Of a stretch of DNA of 64,000 nt, positions 8,695-17,899 are shown one piece after another. The notes beneath the pieces are model-generated. The model saw only the letters and a list, made by a program, of their open reading frames with translations. It was not told where the DNA came from and did not search any database. The translations under genes and the position numbers were made by a program. The DNA is from Erythrobacter sp. Alg231-14. GTDB taxonomy: Bacteria; Pseudomonadota; Alphaproteobacteria; Sphingomonadales; Sphingomonadaceae. How positions within the stretch are numbered: the first letter of the stretch is position 1; every line of letters begins with the position of its first letter. The stretch is taken from contig NZ_LT702999.1 of NCBI RefSeq assembly GCF_900149685.1, positions 682,001 through 746,000 on the forward strand, written 5' to 3'.

Positions 8695-9213
8695 TTATTG
8701 TTCGGCAAAATCCTTTGAAATCACAAGCCGTGACTTATCCCAGGTCAAGACCGCGGCTTTGGTCATAGGAACCATGAGAGTCTTCATGCCTTTTGCGGGG
8801 GGCGGATCCAAACTGATCTCTACAATGTCGGTGGCGCCGAAATTCTCTATCGCCGTCACATTGCCGATCGGATCACCAAGGTCGGTTTCAACTTTCAAAC
8901 CGATCAAATCGCGGTGGTAATATTCACCCTCAGCCAGCGGCGGCAATTCTTCCTTTGCCACGCCGATTGTTGTGCCCCGCATCTTTTCCGCGGCGTTGCG
9001 TCCCTGAACCTCAACGAACCGGGCAATTGCCCCGCCTTTGTTGTCGGAACGGATGTTCTTCAGAGTCAACGTGCCGTTGTTGAACAGCGAATGTTGGCGC
9101 AAGGCATCGATCCCATCGCCCAGCAATTTGAGACGCACATCACCGGCTACGCCATGCGCGCCTGTCACGGCCGCAAGGATGATCAATTCGTCGGACACAA
9201 TTCGCCTAATCAC
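8695..9213 (-). CDS. rimM: Ribosome maturation factor RimM
   Basis: RimM binds S19 in the 30S head and helps mature the 3' domain of 16S rRNA. The 172-residue protein has the N-terminal barrel (VTGAHGVAGDVRLK) and the C-terminal PRC-type barrel starting GEYYHRDLIGLKVETDLGDPIG. The start is uncertain: the GTG at 9211-9213 gives the form listed, while a GTG at 9198 lies six bases after an AGG and would remove five residues. It sits downstream of rpsP as usual, but trmD follows only after five foreign genes. Confidence 0.94.
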   Translation of the reverse strand: MIRRIVSDELIILAAVTGAHGVAGDVRLKLLGDGIDALRQHSLFNNGTLTLKNIRSDNKGGAIARFVEVQGRNAAEKMRGTTIGVAKEELPPLAEGEYYHRDLIGLKVETDLGDPIGNVTAIENFGATDIVEISLDPPPAKGMKTLMVPMTKAAVLTWDKSRLVISKDFAEQ

Positions 9214-9284
9214 ACAAGCAGGGCCTGCCGAAACACGCCGATACCGGATCGCGTTTCAACAGGCCCATGCGTGGGTTCGAGGGA

Positions 9285-9773
9285 TTAACCCTCGGCCTTT
9301 TCTTCGCCAGCTTCTTCAGCAGGCGCTTCAGCGGCCGCTTCTTCAGCGGCAGGCTCTTCGGCTGGTGCTTCTTCAGCAGGAGCAGCAGCAGCGGCTTTGG
9401 CTTCTTCTTCAGCGGCTTTCGCAGCTTCTTCAGCTTCCTTAGCCTTTTCAGCTTTCTCTTCAGCACGCTCGGTCGCTTTTTCGCCGGGCTTCGCTTTGTT
9501 CGGGTTGTTGCGCGCGGCACGCTCCATGATGCCAGCAGCATCGAGGAAACGCAGAACACGGTCAGAAGGCTGAGCGCCAACGCCGAGCCAGTAACGCACG
9601 CGATCTTCGATCAATTTGACGCGGTTTTCGTCGTCCTTGGCGAGCAAAGGATTGTAGGTGCCGATTTGCTCCAAGTACTTACCATCGCGTGGGCTGCGGC
9701 TGTCAGCAGCCACGATGCGGTAGTAAGGACGCTTCTTCGCGCCGCCGCGCGACAGACGGAGTGAAATTGCCAT
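9285..9773 (-). CDS. rpsP: 30S ribosomal protein S16 with long Ala/Glu tail
   Basis: S16 is an early-binding small-subunit protein. The first about 80 residues are canonical: [20 protein letters not shown], then [19 protein letters not shown] and [15 protein letters not shown]. The usual length is 80 to 90 residues, whereas this one has 162 because of a tail made almost only of Ala, Glu and Lys, probably a charged helix or disordered extension. Such tails occur in other alphaproteobacterial S16 proteins. It lies between ffh and rimM on the same strand. Confidence 0.96.
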   Translation of the reverse strand: MAISLRLSRGGAKKRPYYRIVAADSRSPRDGKYLEQIGTYNPLLAKDDENRVKLIEDRVRYWLGVGAQPSDRVLRFLDAAGIMERAARNNPNKAKPGEKATERAEEKAEKAKEAEEAAKAAEEEAKAAAAAPAEEAPAEEPAAEEAAAEAPAEEAGEEKAEG

Positions 9774-9826
9774 TTGGTATTACCTTTCGAGTTTAAACAT
9801 TTGAATTTATGATATTTCGTGAGAAC

Positions 9827-11314
9827 TTATCGCTTTTTGGGACCGCCCAAACCGGGGAGCCCTGGGGGCATGCCGCCGCCCATTCCGCCACCTGGTCCGC
9901 CTAGCCCGGGCAATCCACCCGCGCCGCCGCCCATACCCGGAGGCATGCCGCCCGGACCACCACCAGCGCCGAACATGGCCGCGAGGCTCTTGAGCCCGCC
10001 CATTTTCTTCAGCTGCTTCATGGCGCGGCCCATTTCCTGATGCATTTTGAGCAATTTGTTCACCGATTGCACATCGGTTCCGCTGCCGGCCGCTACGCGT
10101 TTCTTGCGCTTGGCGTTCATCAAATTGGGGTTGGACCGTTCCTTAGCCGTCATCGAACCGATAATCGCGTCCATATGGACCAACACCTTATCATCCATGC
10201 TCGACGCGGCCATGGCGGCTTTCGCCTTTTTCATGCCCGGCATCATCCCGGCCAACATGCCTAGGCCGCCCATATTCTGCATCTGCTTCAACTGCATACG
10301 CAGATCATCAAGGTCGAATTTGCCCTTTTCGAAATTCTCAGCGAGCTTGGCCGCTTCGTCCTCTTTGATCGTTGCCGCCGCCTTTTCGACAAGGCTGACA
10401 ACGTCGCCCATGCCAAGAATACGGTCCGCAACCGATCCGGGGCGAAATACCTCAATTGCATCGAGTTTTTCGCCGGTGCCGGCAAATTTGATCGGTTTGC
10501 CGGTAACCGCCCGCATCGACAACGCAGCACCGCCGCGTGCATCGCCGTCCATTCGAGTCAGGACCACACCGGTTAGCGGGACCTCCCCGGAAAAGCTTTG
10601 CGCGACGTTCACGGCGTCTTGGCCTGTGAGGCTGTCGACGACCAATAGCACTTCGGTCGGTGCCGAAACGCTCGACACGGCCTTCATCTCGGCCATCAAC
10701 GCTTCGTCGACGTGCAGACGGCCCGCAGTATCGAGCAACAGAACGTCGAAGTTCTGAAGCCGCGCCGATTCCATTGCGCGCCGCGCGATGTCCACCGGTT
10801 GTTGGCCTGCCACAATCGGCAATGTCGCGATGTCGACTTGATCGCCCAATACCGCAAGTTGTTCCTGCGCAGCCGGCCTGTTGACGTCCAAAGAGGCCAT
10901 CATGGCCTTCTTGCCGTGCTTTTCACGGATCAATTTGCCAAGCTTGGCGGTGGTCGTGGTTTTACCAGAGCCTTGAAGGCCGACGACCATCACCACAACG
11001 GGCGGCTTCGCTTCGAGGTTTAGCCCCTCAACCGCGCCGTCCTCACCATCACCCGACAGCATGGAGACCAATTCGTCATGGACGATTTTGACCACTTGTT
11101 GGCCCGGCGTGACCGACCGCAAGACGTCTTGGCCCACGGCCTTTTCGGTAACCGCGTCGATAAACCGCCGCGCAACCGGAAGCGCCACATCGGCTTCCAA
11201 CAAAGCAACGCGAACTTCGCGCATTGCATCGCGTACATCTTGCTCTTTTAAAGCGCCGCGTCCCTTCAGCCGGTCGAAGACTCCGCCTAGGCGGTCGGAC
11301 AGATTGTCAAACAT
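9827..11314 (-). CDS. ffh: Signal recognition particle protein Ffh
   Basis: Ffh is the GTPase of the signal recognition particle; with 4.5S RNA it delivers nascent membrane proteins to FtsY. Reading from the ATG at 11314 (MFDNLSDRLGGVFDRLKGRG) gives 495 residues. The NG domain shows GLQGSGKTTTTAKL, the DTAGR box and TRMDGDARGG; the C-terminal M domain is Met-rich and ends in a Gly/Pro/Met stretch, common in this order. An in-frame ATG ten codons upstream is less likely because the family begins at MFDNL. It heads the rpsP-rimM block. Confidence 0.97.
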   Translation of the reverse strand: MFDNLSDRLGGVFDRLKGRGALKEQDVRDAMREVRVALLEADVALPVARRFIDAVTEKAVGQDVLRSVTPGQQVVKIVHDELVSMLSGDGEDGAVEGLNLEAKPPVVVMVVGLQGSGKTTTTAKLGKLIREKHGKKAMMASLDVNRPAAQEQLAVLGDQVDIATLPIVAGQQPVDIARRAMESARLQNFDVLLLDTAGRLHVDEALMAEMKAVSSVSAPTEVLLVVDSLTGQDAVNVAQSFSGEVPLTGVVLTRMDGDARGGAALSMRAVTGKPIKFAGTGEKLDAIEVFRPGSVADRILGMGDVVSLVEKAAATIKEDEAAKLAENFEKGKFDLDDLRMQLKQMQNMGGLGMLAGMMPGMKKAKAAMAASSMDDKVLVHMDAIIGSMTAKERSNPNLMNAKRKKRVAAGSGTDVQSVNKLLKMHQEMGRAMKQLKKMGGLKSLAAMFGAGGGPGGMPPGMGGGAGGLPGLGGPGGGMGGGMPPGLPGLGGPKKR

Positions 11315-11445
11315 CGTCTTCAAACTCCTCTCAAACGATCCCATCAGAGGACCGCTCGATAAACGCGAAAAACGCCGGCGAACGAAACCTCGTTGGCCAG
11401 CGTGCTGAGCTTTTCTGAAAAAAAGCCCATTTCAATATGTTTCGA

Positions 11446-11521
11446 TGGTGGAGCCTAGCGGGATCGAACCGCTGACCTCAACACTGCCAGTGTTGCGCTC
11501 TCCCAGCTGAGCTAAGGCCCC
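11446..11521 (-). tRNA. tRNA-Ala (anticodon GGC)
   Basis: On the minus strand the cloverleaf begins GGGGCCT, has a D arm TTAGCTCAGCTGGGAGAGC, an anticodon loop CTGGCAG, a T arm ending GGTTCGATCCC, and closes with AGGCTCCA followed by an encoded CCA (11446-11448). The anticodon is GGC, so it reads GCC/GCU alanine codons. It lies between ffh and the FYDLN gene. Confidence 0.96.
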
Positions 11522-11621
11522 ATCTCATCGTTTCGATGGCCCCATGTCACATGGGATCATCATCCTGCATTCGCAAGAGACGCGCGCTCTATGGCCGTCC
11601 CTCGCGAAACGCAAGTCCTAT

Positions 11622-11966
11622 TTAGGTGTCGTCGTTTCCGTCGTCGTCGCCCTTGCCCTTGGCAACGCCAAGGTCATCGTCGCCGCCGAGATCAACGTCG
11701 TTGTCAGGTGAATCTTCTTCGTCATCGATATTTTCGATGTCTTTCAATTCATCATCTGTGTCGTCGCCGCCGAGATCGGTGTCCGCCTCGCCGTCTTTCT
11801 TCTTGTCCGATTCAAACGGAATCGGTTGTTTCGATTTCAACACGGGCTCTGGATCCCATGTTTCGCCGCATTCAATGCACGTTACGGGATCGTCCTTGCC
11901 GAGATCGTAAAAGCGTTCCCCGCATTTGGGGCAGGAACGTTTGGTGCCCCATTCTGGCTTCGCCAT
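11622..11966 (-). CDS. FYDLN-acid domain protein (TIGR02300)
   Basis: A 114-residue protein with two CxxC zinc-ribbon-like pairs, [12 protein letters not shown] and [12 protein letters not shown], followed by a long Asp/Glu-rich tail with two LGGDD repeats. This is the TIGR02300/FYDLN_acid family, widespread in Alphaproteobacteria and of unknown function. I start at the ATG at 11966 ([12 protein letters not shown]), the conserved N terminus; an in-frame extension to 12317 runs antisense through the aroA start and is not credible. It is divergent from aroA, an arrangement common in this class. Confidence 0.93.
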   Translation of the reverse strand: MAKPEWGTKRSCPKCGERFYDLGKDDPVTCIECGETWDPEPVLKSKQPIPFESDKKKDGEADTDLGGDDTDDELKDIENIDDEEDSPDNDVDLGGDDDLGVAKGKGDDDGNDDT

Positions 11967-12117
11967 GGTCAGTAATCCTTGGGTTGGTTCGCGTTGGTGC
12001 GAACGCACAAAATTAAGAAAGCATGTATTGGAACGGACCGTCCCTGAATCAAGGGCTGATCTGAATTGGAGCGCGCCTTGCCATAGGGTCACGGCGCTGT
12101 CAAAGACCGGCGCTGAA

Positions 12118-13449
12118 ATGCCCAACCAAACCTTTACCTCCTCCGCCGCCCTTTCTGGCAAAATTCGCGTCCCCGGCGACAAATCGATCAGCCACCGATC
12201 GTTGATGTTCGCCGGCCTTGCCGTGGGGGAAAGCCGCATCACCGGCTTGCTCGAGGGGGAGGATGTCTTGGCCACGGCCGCGGCAATGCGCCAGTTGGGC
12301 GCCGATATAACGCGCAACGACGACGGCGAATGGCGCGTGCACGGCGCAGGATTGGGCAGTTTGCTCGAGCCGCATCAGGCGCTTGAAATGGGAAATTCCG
12401 GCACATCGACCCGGTTGATGATGGGGCTGTTGGCCAGTCACCCCATCGCCGCCACCTTTACCGGCGATGCCAGCCTTTCAGGACGCCCAATGAATCGGGT
12501 GATCACTCCTTTGAGCCAAATGGGCGCGAGTTTTGAAGCTTCGAAGGGCGGCACACTGCCCCTTATGGTTCGCGGGGCATCACCGGCGGTTCCGATCACA
12601 TATCGACTGCCCGTGGCCAGCGCGCAGGTGAAAAGCGCGGTATTGTTGGCTGGGCTCAATACGCCGGGCATCACCCGGGTGATAGAACCGATCGCAACTC
12701 GCGATCACACCGAACGCATGCTCACCGGATTTGGGGCGACTTTGGAGATTGGTGAGGAAACCGGCGCCAACGGCCCCGAACGCATTATCGCAATACACGG
12801 TGAAGCGGACCTGAAGCCGCAGAATGTAGTCGTGCCAGGAGATCCATCATCGGCCGCGTTCTTTATCGTGGCGGCGTTGATTGTACCGGGCAGCGACTTA
12901 CTCATCGAGAATGTCGGGTTGAACACGACCCGCGCCGGGATCGTCACGGTTTTGCGTCAAATGGGCGGCCAGATTGAGGAAGTGAACCCACGCGAAGTCG
13001 GCGGTGAACCGGTTGCCGATCTGTGCGTGCGTCATTCCGCCCTAACCGGCATTGATGTGGATCCCGCGATTGTGCCCAGCATGGTCGATGAATTCCCCGT
13101 TATGTTCGTTGCGGCCGCTCTCGCAAAGGGAACGACCCGGACGACCGGCCTCGAAGAGTTGCGGGTCAAAGAAAGCGATCGTTTATCCACGATGGCCAAC
13201 GCGCTAACATTGGCCGGTGTGTCGTTGGAAGAAAACGAGGACGGCTTAATTATTCAGGGCACAGGCGGCGATCCAATTCCCGGCACGCCAAACGAAGCCA
13301 GTGTGGAAACAAGGTTGGACCACCGCATCGCCATGGCAATGGCCATCGCCGGATTGGTGAGCCGAAATGGTGTATGCGTCGATGACACGGCACCGATCGC
13401 AACAAGCTTCCCGACCTTCATGGATCTGCTGTCAGGGGCAAGCGCATGA
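12118..13449 (+). CDS. aroA: 3-phosphoshikimate 1-carboxyvinyltransferase (EPSP synthase, class II type)
   Basis: EPSP synthase joins PEP to shikimate-3-phosphate in aromatic amino acid synthesis. The ATG at 12118 gives 443 residues with [13 protein letters not shown] near the start, [40 protein letters not shown] and a closing [10 protein letters not shown]. These long matches follow the Agrobacterium CP4 (class II) enzyme from memory. However, the PEP-site segment reads GNSGTSTR (Gly95), whereas CP4 has GNAATG with Ala. The gene overlaps the next one by an ATGA and forms an operon with cmk, probably reaching rpsA. Confidence 0.95.
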   Translation: MPNQTFTSSAALSGKIRVPGDKSISHRSLMFAGLAVGESRITGLLEGEDVLATAAAMRQLGADITRNDDGEWRVHGAGLGSLLEPHQALEMGNSGTSTRLMMGLLASHPIAATFTGDASLSGRPMNRVITPLSQMGASFEASKGGTLPLMVRGASPAVPITYRLPVASAQVKSAVLLAGLNTPGITRVIEPIATRDHTERMLTGFGATLEIGEETGANGPERIIAIHGEADLKPQNVVVPGDPSSAAFFIVAALIVPGSDLLIENVGLNTTRAGIVTVLRQMGGQIEEVNPREVGGEPVADLCVRHSALTGIDVDPAIVPSMVDEFPVMFVAAALAKGTTRTTGLEELRVKESDRLSTMANALTLAGVSLEENEDGLIIQGTGGDPIPGTPNEASVETRLDHRIAMAMAIAGLVSRNGVCVDDTAPIATSFPTFMDLLSGASA

Positions 13450-13730
13450 CCAGCATCCCCCTCGACATCTATTCGATCATCGGATTTTTCGGCACGGCCT
13501 GCATCATCGGAGCCTATGCCTATTTGACTTATGTCGACACGCCCAATCCTTATATCTTGCATGGGACCAATCTAACCGGCGCGGCGCTGTTAACGATCAG
13601 CTTGGTCGTGCATACCAATTGGCCGAGTCTTGTGCTCGAAGGGTTTTGGGCAGCCATCGCGATCTATGGATTGGTGAAGGCTTTGCGTGGTCAAAAACCT
13701 GACACCAAGAATGGGGATACAGCGCCATGA
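13446..13730 (+). CDS. Small membrane protein, CBU_0592-like
   Basis: A 94-residue protein with three hydrophobic helices: IIGFFGTACIIGAYAYLTY, then a GAALLTISLVVHTNWPS segment and FWAAIAIYGLVKAL. The pattern resembles the CBU-0592-like domain, a small membrane family of unknown function. Its start overlaps the aroA stop (ATGA) and its own stop overlaps the cmk start (ATGA), so it is translated as part of the aroA-cmk unit. Position implies co-expression, not a known role. Confidence 0.75.
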   Translation: MTSIPLDIYSIIGFFGTACIIGAYAYLTYVDTPNPYILHGTNLTGAALLTISLVVHTNWPSLVLEGFWAAIAIYGLVKALRGQKPDTKNGDTAP

Positions 13731-14359
13731 TTATCGCCGTTGATGGACCGACCGCATCGGGCAAAGGCACTTTGGCAAAGCAGATCGCGGCCCATTTTGG
13801 CGTGCCTTATCTCGACACCGGATTGCTTTACCGCGCCGTGGGGCGACAGGTTGCGATCAACGGCGGCGATCCTGACAACGCCGATGACGCCATCGTCGCG
13901 TGTTCATTTCCCGATGAATTGATGCAGGACGATATTTTGCGAAGCGAAGAAACGGGCGGGTTGGCAAGCCGGGTTTCGGTCCACCCCGGTGTGCGGAAGG
14001 CTTTGTTTAAACGCCAGCGTGCCTTTGCCGAACAGCCCGGCGGAGCGGTCCTCGACGGACGCGACATCGGCACCGTCATAGCGCCCGATGCTGATGTAAA
14101 ACTGTTCATCACTGCCAGTGTTCAAGAACGGGCGCGCAGACGATGGCTGGAGATGGTCGACAAACACATCGACCACGAAGAGGAAATCCCTCTCTCCGAA
14201 ATTGAGCGCGACGTCGTAAACCGCGATTCGCGCGACATTAACCGCAAGGACGCGCCACTAAAGGCCGCACCAGACGCGGTGATCATCGACACCACAAGCT
14301 TTGACCGTGATGCCGCGTTTGACGCCGTTCGTGAGGCGGTTGAGCGGGTGCTCGGGTGA
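13727..14359 (+). CDS. cmk: Cytidylate kinase
   Basis: Cmk phosphorylates CMP and dCMP to the diphosphates using ATP. The 210-residue protein opens IIAVDGPTASGKGTLAK (P loop), then FGVPYLDTGLLYRAVG, the VLDGRDIGTVIAPDADVK box and RDSRDINRKDAPL near the C terminus, all diagnostic. It is coupled by ATGA to the small membrane gene upstream. In many proteobacteria cmk is followed directly by rpsA; here a minus-strand lipoprotein gene lies between them. Confidence 0.97.
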   Translation: MIIAVDGPTASGKGTLAKQIAAHFGVPYLDTGLLYRAVGRQVAINGGDPDNADDAIVACSFPDELMQDDILRSEETGGLASRVSVHPGVRKALFKRQRAFAEQPGGAVLDGRDIGTVIAPDADVKLFITASVQERARRRWLEMVDKHIDHEEEIPLSEIERDVVNRDSRDINRKDAPLKAAPDAVIIDTTSFDRDAAFDAVREAVERVLG

Positions 14360-14427
14360 GCTTGCTCGCGCTCGAGCTTTTATGGGCTGAGCGAGCCGGG
14401 GGCTAAGCTCTATCTCAAGTCAAAGCT

Positions 14428-15015
14428 CTAATTCGCCCAGCCATCCGCGGCAGCGGCGTCATCGCCCCAGCCCTCTTGTTGATTTTCAACTCTGCGGATC
14501 GCTGCGTCTTGGGCGCGCTCTTTAAGCTCGGAGTCCTCGCCGCCCTCCCTGATGATAGAGCTGGCGTTTTGGGCGATCATCAAGACTTGCTGACGCGCCA
14601 TTTTCTCACCATCAATCGGCGCACCGGTCAGCATTTTGCGGACATGTGCGTCAATCTCCATCTCGAAAAAGGCCATCAGAGTGTCGCCCGTCGTGCTGCT
14701 GGCGCCGCCGCAATCCGGCGTAATGCGGGTCTGGCTTTCGCTGACTTCCTCGAATGTGATCAAACAAGCGCTCGCGAAGCTGCCCGCATGGGGAAGCGTC
14801 ACGCGCAAGCCATTCGCGCCAGAGGACGCGACCCGCATCGTACGGGTGTCATCGCCAACTTTGTAGGAGGATTGCTTGCCCGAAATCTTGGAGCGCGCAT
14901 CGTTTGCCGCCAGATCATAGACGCGGTCACCGCCGCCGCCTCCGCAAGCCGAAAGCGCAAGACCGGCAATCGCGAGCACTGCCCAAGCTCCTGTGTTGCG
15001 CCTTTTACGATTCAT
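14428..15015 (-). CDS. Lipoprotein of unknown function
   Basis: Starting at the ATG at 15015 the product has 195 residues with a lipoprotein signal, MNRKRRNTGAWAVLAIAGLA then LSAC (lipid Cys24) followed by five glycines. The mature part has no family I recognise; it contains two further cysteines, in ASACLITFEE and TPDCGGAS, and ends in an Ala/Asp-rich tail. An in-frame extension to 15216 lacks a signal and is unlikely. The gene stands alone on the minus strand between cmk and rpsA. It is probably attached to a periplasmic membrane face. Confidence 0.75.
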   Translation of the reverse strand: MNRKRRNTGAWAVLAIAGLALSACGGGGGDRVYDLAANDARSKISGKQSSYKVGDDTRTMRVASSGANGLRVTLPHAGSFASACLITFEEVSESQTRITPDCGGASSTTGDTLMAFFEMEIDAHVRKMLTGAPIDGEKMARQQVLMIAQNASSIIREGGEDSELKERAQDAAIRRVENQQEGWGDDAAAADGWAN

Positions 15016-15337
15016 GTCACTGCCCCTAGTCCTGCGGATGTGTTTCATCAGCCGGTGGCATAGCGCGATAAGGTTAAAACCGTTTTGACGCCCCTTCAAA
15101 AAGCCAGTCACAAGCCAGCGCTCTCTGGTATTTCCCTTGCTTTTGCCCCTGTCTTCGCCTAGGCGCGCGACCGTTCTCACAATCATTTCTGGTTGAAAGG
15201 ACCTACGCAATCGCATTCGGCATTGCGGAGACGACGGCCTCTTGCCCTGCTAGCCCCCGCAATCGTGTGAGGGAGGCAGTTTAAGACCCCGGTAAAACCG
15301 GTGGCCGGTAGCAAACGAAACAGGAAACGCCACACTT
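15016..15337. other. Intergenic region between lipoprotein gene and rpsA
   Basis: This 322-base gap must hold the divergent promoters of the lipoprotein gene and rpsA. I see an AGGAAACG about ten bases before the rpsA ATG that can serve as ribosome binding site, and a short GC-rich repeat (CCGGTAAAACCGG) in the leader. No promoter with a convincing -10 box, no RNA gene and no credible small ORF was found. Confidence 0.4.
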
Positions 15338-17047
15338 ATGGCAACTGCACCAAACCCAACGCGCGACGATTTCGAAGCGCTTCTTAACGAACAACTCGGC
15401 GGCGCCGGCGACGGAGGCTTTGAAGGCCGCGTTGTAAAAGGCACTGTTACCGCGATTGAAGCCGGTAGCGCCATCATCGATGTGGGCCTCAAAAGCGAAG
15501 GCCGCGTCAACCTCAAAGAATTTGCACGCGGCGAAGAAGACCACGGCCTCACCGTTGGTGACGAAGTCGAAGTCTATGTCGATCGCGTTGAAAACGCAGA
15601 CGGCGAAGCCATGCTCAGCCGCGATCGCGCCCGCCGCGAAGCCGCTTGGGACAAGCTCGAAAGCGAGTTTGGTGAAAGCGCACGCGTTGAAGGCCGCATC
15701 TTTGGCCGCGTCAAAGGCGGTTTCACCGTCGACCTCGACGGCGCCGTTGCGTTCCTTCCTGGCAGCCAAGTCGACATCCGCCCTGTGCGCGACGTCACGC
15801 CGCTTATGGAAGTGCCTCAGCCTTTCCAAATCCTCAAAATGGACCGTCGCCGCGGCAACATCGTTGTTTCGCGTCGTGCCGTTCTTGAAGAAACCCGCGC
15901 AGAACAGCGCAGCGAGCTGATCAACGACTTGGCCGAAGGCCAAGTCATCGAAGGCGTCGTCAAGAACATCACCGATTACGGTGCGTTCGTCGACCTCGGC
16001 GGTATCGATGGCCTGCTGCACGTCACCGACATGAGCTACAAGCGGGTCAACCACCCCAGCGAGATCATCGAAATCGGTCAGACTGTCAAAGTTCAGATCG
16101 TTCGCATCAACGCCGAAACTCAGCGTATCTCGCTTGGTATGAAGCAGCTTGAAAGCGATCCATGGGATGGTGTTGCTGCGAAATACCCTGTCGACATGAA
16201 GTTGACCGGCAACGTCACAAACATCACCGAATATGGTGCGTTTGTTGAACTGGAAGCAGGCATTGAAGGCCTCGTCCACGTTTCCGAAATGAGCTGGACT
16301 AAGAAAAACGTCCACCCAGGCAAGATCGTTTCCACTTCGCAAGAAGTCGACGTCATCGTCCTCGAAGTCGACAGCGAAAAGCGTCGTATTTCGCTTGGCC
16401 TCAAACAAGCTCAACGCAATCCATGGGATGAGTTCGCTGAGAAATTCCCAGTGGGCGCGGAAGTCAACGGCGAAGTCAAGAACGCGACCGAATTCGGTCT
16501 GTTCATCGGCCTCGACGGGGATGTCGATGGCATGGTCCACATGTCAGACATCGCATGGGGCATTTCGGGCGAAGACGCCTTGGCTCTCCACCGCAAGGGT
16601 GAAGAAGTCAAAGCAGTCGTCCTTGACGTTGATGTTGAAAAAGAACGCATCAGCCTTGGCATGAAGCAACTTGAAAAAGGTGCTCCTACCGAAGCTGGCG
16701 CAGCCGCAGCTGGCTCGCTCCGCAAGAACCAAACCGTTACGGTTACGGTTCTCGAAGTGCGCGACGGCGGCCTCGAAGTGCAAGTCGGCGACGACGGCGC
16801 AACGGGCTTCATCAAACGTTCGGACCTCGGACGCGACCGCGACGAGCAACGTCCAGACCGTTTCCAAGTCGGCAGCAAGCTCGACGCGATGGTCACTGGT
16901 TTCGATCGTTCGAAGAAACCAAACTTCTCGATCAAGGCGCGTCAAATCGCCGAAGAGAAAGAAGCAGTGCAACAGTTCGGCTCGTCCGACAGCGGTGCAT
17001 CGCTCGGCGATATCTTGGGCGAAGCGCTCAAGAAATCAGACGACTAA
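15338..17047 (+). CDS. rpsA: 30S ribosomal protein S1
   Basis: S1 binds the leader of mRNAs and delivers them to the 30S subunit. The 569-residue protein contains six S1 OB-fold repeats at roughly 25-91, 108-174, 193-262, 279-349, 366-436 and 452-521; repeats three to five show the strong core, e.g. VVKNITDYGAFVDLGGIDGL, and RISLGMKQLE or RISLGLKQAQ at repeat ends. Length and architecture are normal. It follows cmk after a lipoprotein gene on the other strand, and a strong terminator lies 24 bases after its stop. Confidence 0.97.
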   Translation: MATAPNPTRDDFEALLNEQLGGAGDGGFEGRVVKGTVTAIEAGSAIIDVGLKSEGRVNLKEFARGEEDHGLTVGDEVEVYVDRVENADGEAMLSRDRARREAAWDKLESEFGESARVEGRIFGRVKGGFTVDLDGAVAFLPGSQVDIRPVRDVTPLMEVPQPFQILKMDRRRGNIVVSRRAVLEETRAEQRSELINDLAEGQVIEGVVKNITDYGAFVDLGGIDGLLHVTDMSYKRVNHPSEIIEIGQTVKVQIVRINAETQRISLGMKQLESDPWDGVAAKYPVDMKLTGNVTNITEYGAFVELEAGIEGLVHVSEMSWTKKNVHPGKIVSTSQEVDVIVLEVDSEKRRISLGLKQAQRNPWDEFAEKFPVGAEVNGEVKNATEFGLFIGLDGDVDGMVHMSDIAWGISGEDALALHRKGEEVKAVVLDVDVEKERISLGMKQLEKGAPTEAGAAAAGSLRKNQTVTVTVLEVRDGGLEVQVGDDGATGFIKRSDLGRDRDEQRPDRFQVGSKLDAMVTGFDRSKKPNFSIKARQIAEEKEAVQQFGSSDSGASLGDILGEALKKSDD

Positions 17048-17070
17048 GCACACCGCCTTTATGGCAATCG

Positions 17071-17107
17071 AAAAAGGCCCGTCTGCAGCGATGCAGGCGG
17101 GCCTTTT
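17071..17107 (+). terminator. Rho-independent terminator after rpsA
   Basis: AAAAGGCCCGTCTGCA, loop GCGA, then TGCAGGCGGGCCTTTT form a near-perfect stem of about sixteen pairs ending in a T run. Because the flanks are A-rich and T-rich it could act in both directions. It isolates rpsA from gloB. Confidence 0.92.
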
Positions 17108-17137
17108 CACTTAAGCGCAAAGTGCTACAACCGACGC

Positions 17138-17893
17138 ATGCTTACAGTTCATCAATTCCCGTGCCTGTCCGACAATTACGGATTCCTGCTCCACAATTCG
17201 GTCAGCGGCGAGACCGCCGCAATCGACACTCCGGATGCAGGGGAATATCTCAAACAGGCGGAATCCAAAGGGTGGAATATCACCCATATTTGGAACACGC
17301 ATTGGCATCCCGATCACGCCGGCGGAAACGCTGAAATTGTCGAAGCGACCGGAGCACGCATCCTGGCGCCCAAAGAGGTGGAGAAACTCTCCCCCATTGA
17401 TCGCGTGGTTGGCCATGGCGACAGCGTGAATTTGGGCGAACATCGCGCCGATGTGATTGATGTCTCTGGCCACACCAATGGTCACATCGCTTTTCATATC
17501 GTCGAAGAAGGCATCGCATTTGTTGGAGACAGCGTCTTTGCCTTGGGATGCGGCCGCATGTTCGAAGGGGAGCCGGAGCAGTTCTGGAACAGTCTAGAGC
17601 GGATTAAGCGCCTCTCGACCGCCACTGTGCTCTATTGCGCGCACGAATACACGCAGGGGAACGCAAAGTTCGCGCTCCACGCCGATCCGGGAAACACTGC
17701 GTTGCAGGAATATGTGGCGGAAATCGATGCCAAGCGCGCGCGCGGTGAATGGACTGTGCCAACCGTCCTCAAACGCGAATTGGAAACCAATCCCTTCCTG
17801 AGGGCCGATGATCCGGCTTTGATGGCAAAATGGGGTGGCGCCGCCCCGCACGAAACATTCGCCGCATTGCGAGCGGCCAAGGACAATTTCTAA
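17138..17893 (+). CDS. gloB: Hydroxyacylglutathione hydrolase (glyoxalase II)
   Basis: Glyoxalase II hydrolyses S-lactoylglutathione to lactate and glutathione, the last step of methylglyoxal detoxification. The 251-residue protein shows the binuclear metal motif THWHPDHAGG, VSGHTNGHIAFH, FVGDSVFALGCGRMFEG and YCAHEYTQGNAKFA, all characteristic, and a C-terminal KRELETNPFLR glutathione-binding segment. Length is normal. It begins just after the rpsA terminator and is followed seven bases later by an MDR-family oxidoreductase, probably in one transcript. Confidence 0.96.
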   Translation: MLTVHQFPCLSDNYGFLLHNSVSGETAAIDTPDAGEYLKQAESKGWNITHIWNTHWHPDHAGGNAEIVEATGARILAPKEVEKLSPIDRVVGHGDSVNLGEHRADVIDVSGHTNGHIAFHIVEEGIAFVGDSVFALGCGRMFEGEPEQFWNSLERIKRLSTATVLYCAHEYTQGNAKFALHADPGNTALQEYVAEIDAKRARGEWTVPTVLKRELETNPFLRADDPALMAKWGGAAPHETFAALRAAKDNF

Positions 17894-17899
17894 GCGCCA

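Noticed and set aside
15281..16540. A 419-codon open frame on the minus strand across the first two thirds of rpsA.
   Set aside because: It is the mirror of a highly conserved S1 coding sequence with strong codon bias; its protein is low-complexity Asp/Phe/Val-rich and has no recognisable family.
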